Origin: JACKHO01 sp041398745
GTDB taxonomy: Bacteria; Planctomycetota; Planctomycetia; Planctomycetales; Planctomycetaceae
Length of the DNA: 64,000 bases
Direction: 5' to 3'
NCBI GenBank assembly: GCA_041398745.1
Contig: JAWKUB010000003.1
Location: 868,001 to 932,000, forward strand
Positions 42,928-52,020 of the stretch are shown here, piece after piece; within the stretch, counting starts at the first letter, position 1, and each line of letters begins with the position of its first letter. Below the pieces are notes generated by a model. That model saw only the letters and a list, made by a program, of their open reading frames with translations. It did not search any database and was not told where the DNA came from. A program made the translations under genes and the position numbers.

Positions 42928-43994
42928 CCCGCGAAGCGAATCGACGTCAGTTCCTGACAGGCAAAGTATTCATTGCCGCGCCTGAATCCGACGAAACTCC
43001 CCGAAAGCCACCCGCTACGGGAGATTCCGTACGTCTGGAAACACGCGCCATGGCGTGTACCTGGAGCGTCATCCTCAATCCCGGTGCGACTGAGGAAGTC
43101 ATGACCGCGTCGAGCGCATTCGAACGCGTGTACGAACTGGATCGCCGCCTGACAATTTTTCGCGACGACAGCGAGCTGAACCAACTCAATCGAATGGCCG
43201 CCTCGGGCGAATGGCATCCGATGTCTGCTGAAGTGTTTGGCCTGCTCGAACAATGTGCGGACTTGTATCGACGAACAAGCGGATGTTTCGATCCGGTCAC
43301 GCGTCCACTGGCAGCGCTGTGGCGCACATGTCGACAGAACGGACGAGTGCCGCGTGACGAGGAAATCGTACAGGCCAAAAGCTGGTGCGGTCTGGAGCAT
43401 GTGCGGTTCAATGAAGAAGAACTATCGATTTCGTTCGAGCTGCAGGGAAAGGGCACGCCGCCATTGGAAATCGGCTTTGATCTCGGTGCGATTGGCAAAG
43501 GGTATGCCATCGACGCCGTGGCCCAGGAATTGGCGAAAGATTGCGTCGACGAGTATCTGATTCATGGTGGCTATAGCAGCGTTCGCGCTCAGGGCGGACA
43601 CAACGGAGCCGATGGCTGGTCGGTCGGGATTAAGAATCCGCTATTCAACAACAAGCGACTGGCCACACTCGTTTTGTCCAATCAGGCGCTCTCAACGAGT
43701 GGTTCAAATGTTCAGTTCTTCCGGCACGAAGGGCAGCGGTACGGCCACATTATTGATCCCAGAACCGGATATCCCTGCGATGAACTGCTTTCTGTAACGG
43801 TTGTGGCCCCTATAGCCGCAGAAGCAGACGCACTCTCCACCGCGTTCTACGTCATGGGACTCGACAACGCTTCGTCGTATTGCGATGATCACCCTGAGAT
43901 TGGTGCCATTCTCGTCCCCATTCCTCATGGAACGCGGACGCTCGCGCCGGTCGTCCGAAACATTCCGGATACTCACCTGTTTTTTGAACCATAA
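42924..43994 (+). CDS. apbE: FAD:protein FMN transferase ApbE
   Basis: Transfers FMN covalently from FAD to threonine in target proteins such as Nqr or Rnf subunits. The 356-residue product has the family motifs: the ACTWSVILN start, DSELNQLNRMAASG, FDLGAIGKGYAID, YLIHGGYSSVRAQGG and HIIDPRTGYPCD. The start ATGA overlaps the preceding gene's stop, so translation is coupled. No Nqr or Rnf genes are in this window, so the substrate is elsewhere. The N terminus has a possible Tat-like RRQFLTG segment, which would suit the exported ApbE variants. Confidence 0.9.
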   Translation: MTREANRRQFLTGKVFIAAPESDETPRKPPATGDSVRLETRAMACTWSVILNPGATEEVMTASSAFERVYELDRRLTIFRDDSELNQLNRMAASGEWHPMSAEVFGLLEQCADLYRRTSGCFDPVTRPLAALWRTCRQNGRVPRDEEIVQAKSWCGLEHVRFNEEELSISFELQGKGTPPLEIGFDLGAIGKGYAIDAVAQELAKDCVDEYLIHGGYSSVRAQGGHNGADGWSVGIKNPLFNNKRLATLVLSNQALSTSGSNVQFFRHEGQRYGHIIDPRTGYPCDELLSVTVVAPIAAEADALSTAFYVMGLDNASSYCDDHPEIGAILVPIPHGTRTLAPVVRNIPDTHLFFEP

Positions 43995-44071
43995 TCGGAA
44001 GCACGACGTGGAGTTGCGTCGGCCCCGAATATATCCCGCCTGCGTTCATTGGGATAAGGAATCTGCCTGCC

Positions 44072-45394
44072 GTGGATAGTCGTCGAATTCCTGTCATTGC
44101 CATCGTTCTCATTATCGCCCTGCGACTTTCGATTGGGTGGCAATTTCTGTACGAAGGGCTGTGGAAGCTCGACTCACTCAGCGGGCCCGACCCCTGGACG
44201 GCAGAAGGGTATCTCCGAAATGCACAAGGCCCATTCCGGGAAACATTCCGGAACATGACCGGCGACCCCGACGGCCTCAAACAATTGGATTACAGCAACG
44301 TTTCGGCCGACTGGAACAACTGGCGAGACCGGTTCATTGCCCATTATGGCCTGGATGAAAACCAGCAGGCAGCACTCAATAAATTGCTGGATGGAACGGC
44401 AAAGGGCCTCAACGATCCCACGGCCGATCCTATTGTCGTTCCCACGTCACGCAAAATTGGTCCGCTGCCAGCGGATATTGACCTGGAGTCCCTCCCAGAT
44501 GTATTCAAGTATGACGCAGACAGTCAGGTAATGACCGCCCTCCAGCCAGTCACGCCCAGTGAGCAAAAGGATCTGTTGGAGGTCGTTCCAGAAGAGGCCA
44601 AGGACGTCCGCGAGGAAATTGGCAAACTCATTGATGCGTCGCGCAAAGTTTCCTATCGACAAAAACTCGCAGCTCACCTGCGGGGGAATCCGGAAATGGT
44701 CGGGGCGTCCGCGGTCAAGAACGAAAAAGGTTCCTTTACCCCGGTCATGGGGACGACCACTGCCTCGGAAGAATCAGGCATCCAGACCAACTTGCAGTAC
44801 GGAAAAATCCAGGAGTACAAGGACCTGCTGCAAGAGTATGAAGAGGCACTGGCTCAGGCAAAAATCGATTATCAGTTCGACCATGCCGCCATGTTGAAAA
44901 AGAAGGTCGATATCACGCGCGCCGCCGTCGTTGGTCCAGTGAAAACGATCGACACCGACCTGAAGAAAGACGCCTTCCAACTACTGACCATTCAGCAAAT
45001 TGGCCGTGGGGCATTGCCTCCTGAAGACACGCCGCTGCACCGCGCCAGCAGCCGACCCATGTGGGCGCTGCTTATCCTCGGCTTTCTGTTGCTGATTGGA
45101 TTGGGAACTCGGGGGGCCGCTGTGGGTGGAGCAATTCTCCTGTTGTCGTTCTATCTGGTCATTCCACCTTGGCCGGGTGTACCACAGCCGCCTGGACCTG
45201 AGCACAGCCTGTTCATTAATAAGAACATGATTGAAGTCATTGCACTACTGGGAATTGCCATGATGCCCACCGGTTCGTGGTTCGGCCTCGATGGATTGAT
45301 CGCACGATGGTGGAAGTCTCGCAGTGCCAATGCTCCAGCTGCCAAGGCAGCCGAAAGCAAACCTAAGGCGCCTGCTGAACCGGCAAAGGCTTAG
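44072..45394 (+). CDS. DoxX-like membrane protein with a large soluble insert
   Basis: 440 residues from GTG 44072. The first transmembrane segment (IPVIAIVLIIALRLSIGWQF) with the YEGLWKL motif, and three C-terminal helices (ALLILGFLLLIGLGTRGAAV, ILLLSFYLVIPPW, MIEVIALLGIAMMPTGSWFG), follow the DoxX/DoxD layout. Between them is a hydrophilic segment of about 280 residues, largely alpha-helical (EEYEEALAQAKIDYQFDHAA), not part of usual DoxX. The C-terminal tail is Ala/Pro/Lys rich. DoxX proteins serve as membrane subunits of quinone-linked oxidoreductases. The insert probably projects outside the cytoplasm. Confidence 0.75.
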   Translation: MDSRRIPVIAIVLIIALRLSIGWQFLYEGLWKLDSLSGPDPWTAEGYLRNAQGPFRETFRNMTGDPDGLKQLDYSNVSADWNNWRDRFIAHYGLDENQQAALNKLLDGTAKGLNDPTADPIVVPTSRKIGPLPADIDLESLPDVFKYDADSQVMTALQPVTPSEQKDLLEVVPEEAKDVREEIGKLIDASRKVSYRQKLAAHLRGNPEMVGASAVKNEKGSFTPVMGTTTASEESGIQTNLQYGKIQEYKDLLQEYEEALAQAKIDYQFDHAAMLKKKVDITRAAVVGPVKTIDTDLKKDAFQLLTIQQIGRGALPPEDTPLHRASSRPMWALLILGFLLLIGLGTRGAAVGGAILLLSFYLVIPPWPGVPQPPGPEHSLFINKNMIEVIALLGIAMMPTGSWFGLDGLIARWWKSRSANAPAAKAAESKPKAPAEPAKA

Positions 45395-45403
45395 GGAAGA
45401 CAA

Positions 45404-45430
45404 CAGGTGGCACGGACTTCCTGTCCGTGA
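45404..45430 (-). repeat. Palindromic repeat, copy D (with compensating changes)
   Basis: CAGGTGG, then CACGGAC (45411-45417), TTCCT and GTCCGTG. Compared with copies A-C, a stem A-T pair is now G-C in both arms, which keeps the hairpin. It lies between the DoxX-like gene and the fusion gene. Confidence 0.78.
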
Positions 45431-45455
45431 TTTGCCTTTGAATCGATGACATTTA

Positions 45456-47954
45456 TTGCGGGGTGAACCGCTGTTGTCCACGAGTCGTGACTGGTTGGGA
45501 CCACTTGCCATTGCAGTCGTCGTGCTGCTGGCTGTGGGACTGCAGGTCGACGTCGCTGACGACTCCGCCCTCATTTTCGATGGCCCCGGTCTCACACTTG
45601 ATGAAGGCTTCAATGTTGAAGTTGGTGTGTACCTCGTACAGAGCAGTCTGCAGTACGGGGTCGCTATTGTTGATCCCACGAGCCTGAAGGAAATCTTCGG
45701 GGATCCCAGCTACAACCCCGACCACCCTCCCCTCGGACGCTGGGCCATTGGCATTACCGAGCAACTGGGGCGAACCATTCTCGGAGCGCGGCCCGGTCCT
45801 CCCATGTACGTCATTACGTACGGGCGACTGGCCCCGGCGCTGGCATTTGCGCTGAACGTATTCGTTGTCGGTTGGTTCGTGACCAAATGGAACGGGCCAC
45901 GTGCCGGATGCTTTGCTGCACTTGCACTCGCACTCATGCCCCGCGCATTCGGCCACGCCCACTTCGCCTCACTCGAAACATTCATGGGTCTCACATACAG
46001 CACGGTACTCTTGGTGACCGCCGACCAATGGAAGCCATCTGCGACACCGACATGGCGTTCGTCGGCGCTCATTGGCCTGTTGCTGGGCTTGGCCTTCCTT
46101 ACAAAAATTCAGGCGATATTTCTCCCACCAATGCTCTTGCTGTGGGGGCTCTGGAACTGGCGTCAAAAAGCAATTGGACCGTTGCTCCTTTTGGGAGCGG
46201 TAACCGCCATAGTGTTCTTTGTGGGATGGCCCTGGCTGTGGCTCGACCCTGCACATCATCTCCGCGAGTATTTCGCCCGCACGACGGAACGTCAGGTGGT
46301 GTACTGTCACTATCTGGGACAGCACCTTGCTGATCGAGACGTGCCTTGGCATTATTCCACCGTCATGTTCCTGTGGACCATGCCCGTTACGCTGCTTGGC
46401 GCGGGACTGCTGGGCTGTGCAGGATTCCGAATAGATCAAACCGCTGGTTCAGAATCCTCTGCGTCATTCACCACCGCCTCGCGCTGGCAACTACTCATGA
46501 TGGGTTGGCTTGGTCCCATCATTTTCTTCGCGTTACCAGGAATTGCACTGTACGATGGTATTCGGCTGTTCCTAGTCAGTTTGCCTGTTTTCGCGGTGTT
46601 CTGTGGCTGTGGCTTGGACCAGCTACTCGAGATCACGACTCGGCGATGGTCCCCGAAAGCAGTTCGGGCACTCATCGGAGCGGCGCTCGCCATTCCGCTC
46701 ATTCAAATCATTTTCCTGGCGCCCTGTTGGTTGTCGTTCTATAGCGAGGCCACGGGCGGACTGGCGGGAGCAAATCGGCTCGGGGCGGAACTGAGCTACT
46801 GGGGTGATTCACAAACGCCACAGTTCATGCGCGAAGTTGTTGAGCAACTCCCAGAGGGAGCGACACTCGATGTCGCACCCGTCCTGCACCCGGCACAACT
46901 GGAGTTCTTTGTCCGTAATCAAACGCAATTACGGTTGCGGCCCGATGTCAAACTTCGGGGGTATGATCCCAGCCTGCACAGCGACCTCCAGTACGTCCTG
47001 ACATTCCGCCGCCTGGCCGATCCCTGGAAATCACTCGATCCTCCACCGCCCGGCACGAAAACACTCGCACAGGTCGTGCGCGAAGGCGTGCTGCTGGCAG
47101 CGTTTTATGAATTGCCGCAAGAAGACATCGAGCCCGATGACGTTACTCCACAAGTCATCCTAGAACCTGAATCGACGCCAACTCCGAAATCCGATACGTC
47201 CGAGGCGGCACTCCCCACAATCGATGAACTGCTGCTCTTCTTCCCGTCAAAGTATCCCGCCGGAAACTGGAAGCCGGCGAACCTCAGCTACGAAGATGTC
47301 ACGTTCAATGCTGAGGATGGAACGACAATCCACGGATGGTACTGCTCGTGCGACAATCCCAGGGCGACACTCCTCTACGCCCACGGCAACGGCGGAAACC
47401 TCACGTACCGAACTCCGTTACTTGAGTATTTAACGAAACAACTTCGTGTGAACGTCCTGATTTTCGATTACCGTGGTTACGGACGCAGTGAGGGCGTTCC
47501 GACGGTGGAGGGTGCTCTAGAAGACGCCCGCGCCGCGCGTACATTTCTGGCCCAGCACGAAGGAATCCGAGAGACCGACATTGTCTTAATGGGCCGGTCA
47601 CTCGGTGGAGCAATTGTCGTCCAGCTTGCAACAGAGAAGGCACCACGCGGACTCGTCCTGGAAAGCACGTTTTCCTCGCTCAAAGACATCGCCACCGTCC
47701 ACTACCCCAAACTCGCCTGGCTCGTGCCTGCAGAAAAGCTCAATTCGGCAAAGCGAATCACGCAGTACCACGGTCCATTGCTGCAAAGCCACGGCGACGC
47801 CGATTACGTCATTCCATTCGCCTCAGGCCAGAAACTGTTCGATGCCGCGTTGGATCCAAAACAGTTTGTGACGATCAATGGCACTGGTCACAACGATCCC
47901 CAATCTCCTGAGTACTATCGGCGACTCGACCAGTTCATTGAATCGCTGCCGTAG
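45456..47954 (+). CDS. Glycosyltransferase-like membrane region fused to an alpha/beta hydrolase
   Basis: 832 residues, start uncertain (TTG 45456, or TTG 45474 behind GGGGTGA). The first half, about residues 5-450, has many hydrophobic helices and a PMT/ArnT-like layout: LDEGFNVEVGVYLVQ, then DHPPLGRWAIGITEQ, and PRAFGHAHFASLETFMGL. This matches GT-C type transferases that use lipid-linked sugars. A proline-rich linker follows. From about residue 625 an alpha/beta hydrolase has LLYAHGNGGNLTYRTP (oxyanion), the Ser715 elbow GRSLGG and GTGHNDPQS with the His. The hydrolase could act on the exported glycan or lipid product. Confidence 0.8.
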   Translation: MRGEPLLSTSRDWLGPLAIAVVVLLAVGLQVDVADDSALIFDGPGLTLDEGFNVEVGVYLVQSSLQYGVAIVDPTSLKEIFGDPSYNPDHPPLGRWAIGITEQLGRTILGARPGPPMYVITYGRLAPALAFALNVFVVGWFVTKWNGPRAGCFAALALALMPRAFGHAHFASLETFMGLTYSTVLLVTADQWKPSATPTWRSSALIGLLLGLAFLTKIQAIFLPPMLLLWGLWNWRQKAIGPLLLLGAVTAIVFFVGWPWLWLDPAHHLREYFARTTERQVVYCHYLGQHLADRDVPWHYSTVMFLWTMPVTLLGAGLLGCAGFRIDQTAGSESSASFTTASRWQLLMMGWLGPIIFFALPGIALYDGIRLFLVSLPVFAVFCGCGLDQLLEITTRRWSPKAVRALIGAALAIPLIQIIFLAPCWLSFYSEATGGLAGANRLGAELSYWGDSQTPQFMREVVEQLPEGATLDVAPVLHPAQLEFFVRNQTQLRLRPDVKLRGYDPSLHSDLQYVLTFRRLADPWKSLDPPPPGTKTLAQVVREGVLLAAFYELPQEDIEPDDVTPQVILEPESTPTPKSDTSEAALPTIDELLLFFPSKYPAGNWKPANLSYEDVTFNAEDGTTIHGWYCSCDNPRATLLYAHGNGGNLTYRTPLLEYLTKQLRVNVLIFDYRGYGRSEGVPTVEGALEDARAARTFLAQHEGIRETDIVLMGRSLGGAIVVQLATEKAPRGLVLESTFSSLKDIATVHYPKLAWLVPAEKLNSAKRITQYHGPLLQSHGDADYVIPFASGQKLFDAALDPKQFVTINGTGHNDPQSPEYYRRLDQFIESLP

Positions 47955-47997
47955 CAGTTCCGGCAGGGCCTGACCAACAAGCTCGCTGCCTCGCCGG

Positions 47998-49047
47998 TCA
48001 GCGCGCTTCTTCCTGTAGGCCGAACTCTTCGATTTTCTTGTGGAGCGTATTCCGGTTGATGCCAAGCTTGGTCGCCGTTCGGGTTTGAGTTCCCTGGCAA
48101 CTCCTCAGCACCTGCGTGATGACTTCTTTCTCGACCAAATTCATGACAACAGCATGTGCGTCCTCTTCGCCGGCCATTTCGCTTAAGACACGAGAAACAA
48201 GCTCTGCACAGAGCGTCTCCACCTCGGTTTTGTCGAGTCTTCCCAGGCGAACAGGCGCGTCACCCCGAACATGAGGAGGGAGCAGGTCGGCCGTAATGGT
48301 CTCCGATTCCGCCAAAACAACGGCACGCTCAATGTAATTCTGTAGCTCCCGCACATTCCCTGGCCACAGATAACCTTTCAAATAGGACATCGCATCAGTT
48401 TCTACGGACTTGATAATGCGATGATTTTCACGGGCGTAACGTTCCAGAAATGCCTTCACCAGCAGCGGGATGTCCTCACGTCGCTCCCGCAGGGCGGGCA
48501 GATAAACCGGCAAAACGTTGAGGCGATAGAACAGGTCTTCCCGAAACTCCCCCTTCTGGGCCATGTCCATCAAATCGCGGTTGGTCGCGGCGACGACACG
48601 GCAGTCGACGTTAATTGTCCGGCTGTCGCCGACGCGCTCAAATTCATGCTCCTGGAGCACACGCAGCAACTTGACCTGAACCGTCGGGCTCACCGAATTG
48701 ATTTCGTCGAGAAAAATCGTACCGCCGTGGGCAGCCTCAAATCGTCCGGTTCGATTATCGATGGCATTGGTGAATGCACCACGCACGTGACCGAAGAGTT
48801 CGCTCTCCAGCAGGCTCTCACTCAACGCACCGCAACTGACACGGACAAACGGGCCCGATTTTCTGGGACTCAAATCGTGAATGGCTTTAGCAATGAGTTC
48901 TTTACCAGTCCCGGTTTCACCAAGCAGCAGGACAGTGGCGGTACTGTCCGCAACCTGTCGCGTCAGGCGGTACACGCTGCGCATGGCATCGCTTTCACCA
49001 ACGACGTCAGGGAGTCTCTCATTCGATGCCGGAAAGGCACGGATCAT
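47998..49047 (-). CDS. Sigma-54 enhancer-binding regulator (AAA+ with Fis-type HTH), no sensor domain
   Basis: 349 residues from ATG 49047. The AAA+ core has Walker A LLGETGTGKELIAKAI (P loop at about residues 43-50), the sigma-54-contact loop GAFTNA (residues 90-95; GAFTGA in the usual form), Walker B GTIFLDEI and RLNVLPVYLPALRERREDIP. The C terminus has a Fis-type helix-turn-helix (TATKLGINRNTLHKKIEEF). Only about a dozen residues precede the AAA+ domain, so it lacks a receiver, GAF or other sensor part and may be controlled by abundance or a partner. The target promoters are unknown. Confidence 0.88.
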   Translation of the reverse strand: MIRAFPASNERLPDVVGESDAMRSVYRLTRQVADSTATVLLLGETGTGKELIAKAIHDLSPRKSGPFVRVSCGALSESLLESELFGHVRGAFTNAIDNRTGRFEAAHGGTIFLDEINSVSPTVQVKLLRVLQEHEFERVGDSRTINVDCRVVAATNRDLMDMAQKGEFREDLFYRLNVLPVYLPALRERREDIPLLVKAFLERYARENHRIIKSVETDAMSYLKGYLWPGNVRELQNYIERAVVLAESETITADLLPPHVRGDAPVRLGRLDKTEVETLCAELVSRVLSEMAGEEDAHAVVMNLVEKEVITQVLRSCQGTQTRTATKLGINRNTLHKKIEEFGLQEEAR

Positions 49048-49334
49048 TTCTCGAATTCCAGGCACTTGATGCACACTAAACAATCACGATTGAAGCGACG
49101 CATCGACCCACTCTGATGAGCAGGCCGGGGCCGAGCGTGCCAAATGTTGCAATGCTCGGTTTGTGCCATCATATCGTGCCACAGGTGCTTGGTCGACAAA
49201 CAATGCCGTTTCAAAGCGAAGAAACACAATCAAATTGGAGCAAGCGATACATCGGTGCAGATGAGGGCGGCTTTCAGTAAGATGCTCGCTCAAAGCGAGT
49301 TACGTTTCATCCCTGTTGACGGAATCTCAACACC

Positions 49335-50234
49335 ATGCCACCCCGCATTTCTGCGTTCCCCAAGTGCTACCTCGACGACATCGCCGGAAAGCGGACGATG
49401 ACAGTGTTTGACTGGATCGAAATGGCTCGGGATCTCCCGGCTGACGGACTGGAAATGTACGACGGATTCTTCGTATCCCTCGACAATGACTACGTGGACA
49501 GCGTCGGCACGGCTATTTCCAGTGCCGGGTTTGCGATGCCCATGCTTTGTTGTTCGCCAGACTTCACCAACCCGTCGAAAGAAGGGCGGCAGCGATCGCT
49601 GGAACGGCAAATTCAAATGATACGAGTTTGCAAACGACTGGGCGGGGCTGGTTCGGTGTGCCGCGTGCTCAGCGGTCAGCGGTACCCTGAGGTGTCGCGA
49701 CAACAGGGAATCGAATGGGTTGTTGAGTGCATTAACGAACTGCTGCCCATCGCTCAGGAAGAGGACGTCATCCTGGGGCTGGAAAACCACTACAAGGACG
49801 GATTCTGGAAGTATCCGGAGTTCGCTCAAAAGCAGGATGTCTTCCTGGAACTCCTGAATGCCATTGAGAATCGCACCCACTTTGGCGTGCAGTACGACCC
49901 TTCAAACGCCGTGGTGGCGGGAGACGATCCGGTCGATTTGCTCCGGCACGTGGCCGACCGAGTCGTCAGCATGCATGCGAGCGACAGGTATCTGGTCGAG
50001 GGGGCAACGCTTGAGGACTTAAAGGCCCACGAAGGCTCAGAGGGATACGCGGACATCCTGAAACATGGTGTCACCGGGCAGGGACTCAATGACTATCCCG
50101 CGATCTTCTCGATTCTGGCCGAACACAAATACGATGGCTGGATCAGCATCGAAGATGGGATGAACGGAATGGAAGAAATGGTCGAGTCGCTCCACTTCCT
50201 GCACGACATGGTGAAACGCTACTTCCCTGCGTGA
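49335..50234 (+). CDS. Sugar phosphate isomerase/epimerase-like TIM barrel
   Basis: 299 residues. The sequence suits the xylose-isomerase-like AP endonuclease family 2 barrel: VILGLENHYKDG, HFGVQYDPSNAVVAGDDPVD, VVSMHASDR and ISIEDGMNGMEEMVESL. Members isomerise or epimerise sugars, inositols or related compounds, with metal ions held by Glu, His and Asp in the barrel. Substrate unknown. It starts 288 bp from the divergent sigma-54 regulator and lies 91 bp before hemE. Confidence 0.8.
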   Translation: MPPRISAFPKCYLDDIAGKRTMTVFDWIEMARDLPADGLEMYDGFFVSLDNDYVDSVGTAISSAGFAMPMLCCSPDFTNPSKEGRQRSLERQIQMIRVCKRLGGAGSVCRVLSGQRYPEVSRQQGIEWVVECINELLPIAQEEDVILGLENHYKDGFWKYPEFAQKQDVFLELLNAIENRTHFGVQYDPSNAVVAGDDPVDLLRHVADRVVSMHASDRYLVEGATLEDLKAHEGSEGYADILKHGVTGQGLNDYPAIFSILAEHKYDGWISIEDGMNGMEEMVESLHFLHDMVKRYFPA

Positions 50235-50325
50235 CACCCATGCGTCATTCGCATGCCGCGAGAAATTGACTACCGTACTCACTCGAAACTATTGAACACA
50301 GCCTCAAAAAGACGGCACCCACAAC

Positions 50326-51366
50326 ATGACTCCCGAACTTGCCAACAGCCGCTTCATGCGGGCCGCACGCTGTGAAAAGACTGACACCACTCCAGTCTGG
50401 ATTATGCGTCAGGCTGGTCGTTACCTGCCGGAATACATGGCCGTCCGCAACAAGGTGACGTTTATTGAACTGTGCAAGACGCCAGAACTTGCAGCGGAAG
50501 TGACGCTGACCGCGCGGGAAGTCCTCGGCGTCGACGCAGCAATTCTGTTTGCCGACTTGCTGCCCATCCTCGAGCCGATGGGACTCGACCTCGAATACGT
50601 CAAGGGCGAGGGGCCGGTCATCCACAATCCCATCCAGGGGCCTGAAGATGTGGCCCGGATTGTGCCTGTGCCGAACGTCGACGACCTTGGTTATGTCTTC
50701 GACGCGGTGCGGCTTATTCGCCAGCAATTGCCGGGCAATATTCCCCTGCTCGGCTTTGCCGGGGCACCATTCACGCTGGCGTCGTACGCCATCGAAGGAG
50801 GCGGATCGAAGAGTTACATCAAAACCAAGTCACTGATGTACCGTGACGAAGGTGCCTGGAAAGACCTGATGACCAAACTGGTCGACAGTTTGTCCGAGTA
50901 TCTCATCGCACAAATCAACGCTGGCTGTCAGGCCGTGCAGATTTTCGACAGCTGGGCGGGATGCCTTTCGCCTGCAGACTATGCTCGATACGCCCAACCG
51001 TACACGAAACAGCTCATCGAAAAACTGCCACCAGACACGCCGGTCATCAATTTCCTAACCGGCAACCCGGCACTGCTGCCACAACAGGTTCAGGCGGGGG
51101 GGCAGGTCATTGGAATCGACTGGCGGATCGATTTGGCCGAGGCACGGCGAATCATCGACCCAGGGAAAGCCGTCCAGGGGAACATGGATCCCATCGCCAT
51201 TTACGGTGAGCTACCGTTCCTGCGTGAACGGGTTCAACAAGTGCTCGATGCTGCCGGTAGCGCACCGGGACACATCTTCAACCTGGGGCACGGCGTTCAT
51301 CCCGACATGAACCCCGAGCACGTCAAAGAGCTCGTGAAAATGGTTCACGAACTGGGCGCGAAATAG
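50326..51366 (+). CDS. hemE: Uroporphyrinogen decarboxylase
   Basis: Converts uroporphyrinogen III to coproporphyrinogen III in haem synthesis. The 346-residue product has the diagnostic PVWIMRQAGRYLPEY (residues 23-37), AAILFADLLPILEPMG, GFAGAPFTLASYAIEGGGS and FNLGHGVHPDMNPEHV. It stops 11 bp before the convergent small gene at 51378. Confidence 0.96.
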   Translation: MTPELANSRFMRAARCEKTDTTPVWIMRQAGRYLPEYMAVRNKVTFIELCKTPELAAEVTLTAREVLGVDAAILFADLLPILEPMGLDLEYVKGEGPVIHNPIQGPEDVARIVPVPNVDDLGYVFDAVRLIRQQLPGNIPLLGFAGAPFTLASYAIEGGGSKSYIKTKSLMYRDEGAWKDLMTKLVDSLSEYLIAQINAGCQAVQIFDSWAGCLSPADYARYAQPYTKQLIEKLPPDTPVINFLTGNPALLPQQVQAGGQVIGIDWRIDLAEARRIIDPGKAVQGNMDPIAIYGELPFLRERVQQVLDAAGSAPGHIFNLGHGVHPDMNPEHVKELVKMVHELGAK

Positions 51367-51377
51367 GCACTGTTAGA

Positions 51378-51686
51378 TCAGGCGACCGCCTCGGCAACGG
51401 GAATTTCGATCTGATACGCGGGATCGAGCAGCGCCTTATCGTACCGCTCGCCCTTGGTGTCGTAGAAGTAAATGGTCCCCTGCGCTGCGGCCCAAATCGC
51501 ACCGAGCTTAATGCTGCGCGGGCCGCGAATGACGAACTGCATGGCACAAGGATCGCCATTGGTGAAGAGGACTTCCTCTCGCATTACGTGCTGGTCTTCA
51601 AGGAGATTTTCTTTCAGGCAGAGGGCCTTGTGGATGTGAGCCCGGAGCTCACTGATTGATTTCAAGGAGAGTCTTGTCTCGGACAT
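51378..51686 (-). CDS. Hypothetical protein (102 aa)
   Basis: 102 residues from ATG 51686. No signal peptide or membrane segment. The C-terminal half has a strand-rich stretch GPRSIKLGAIWAAAQGTIYF followed by YDTKGERYDKALLDP. I do not recognise the family. It is convergent with hemE. Confidence 0.65.
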   Translation of the reverse strand: MSETRLSLKSISELRAHIHKALCLKENLLEDQHVMREEVLFTNGDPCAMQFVIRGPRSIKLGAIWAAAQGTIYFYDTKGERYDKALLDPAYQIEIPVAEAVA

Positions 51687-51941
51687 GCGCCGGCGAACCT
51701 TGCAGAGAAAGGGACCGCCCAGTAAGTAAGATTGGGCAAATTACGCGTACTGCGTATCGTCCGAAAACATTGCGGGTGAGTGACGTTTTCTGGACGGATC
51801 AGGGCATTCTGCCCATCCTGCAACTTCACTGGCTGCACGGTCGTCACGACATGAACGACGCGACCCCGTGTGAAAATGGAGGCAGGTTTTCTGACGGTTT
51901 TACTTAATCAGGACTGTTGCCAGACTTTTTCGCAATGGTTG

Positions 51942-51970
51942 TTGTCAAAATGTCGAGATGCCTATAAGAT
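51942..51970 (+). promoter_or_regulatory. Candidate sigma-70 promoter of the sufR gene
   Basis: TTGTCA (51942-51947), 17-bp spacer, TAAGAT (51965-51970). Transcription would begin near 51977, 44 bp before the GTG start. This argues against a longer sufR start at 51958. It is also a candidate site for auto-repression by SufR. Confidence 0.65.
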
Positions 51971-52020
51971 CAGATGGACGGAGCCTAACGCGGCCCGAAC
52001 CAGCGCTAAAGGAGGCAGTT

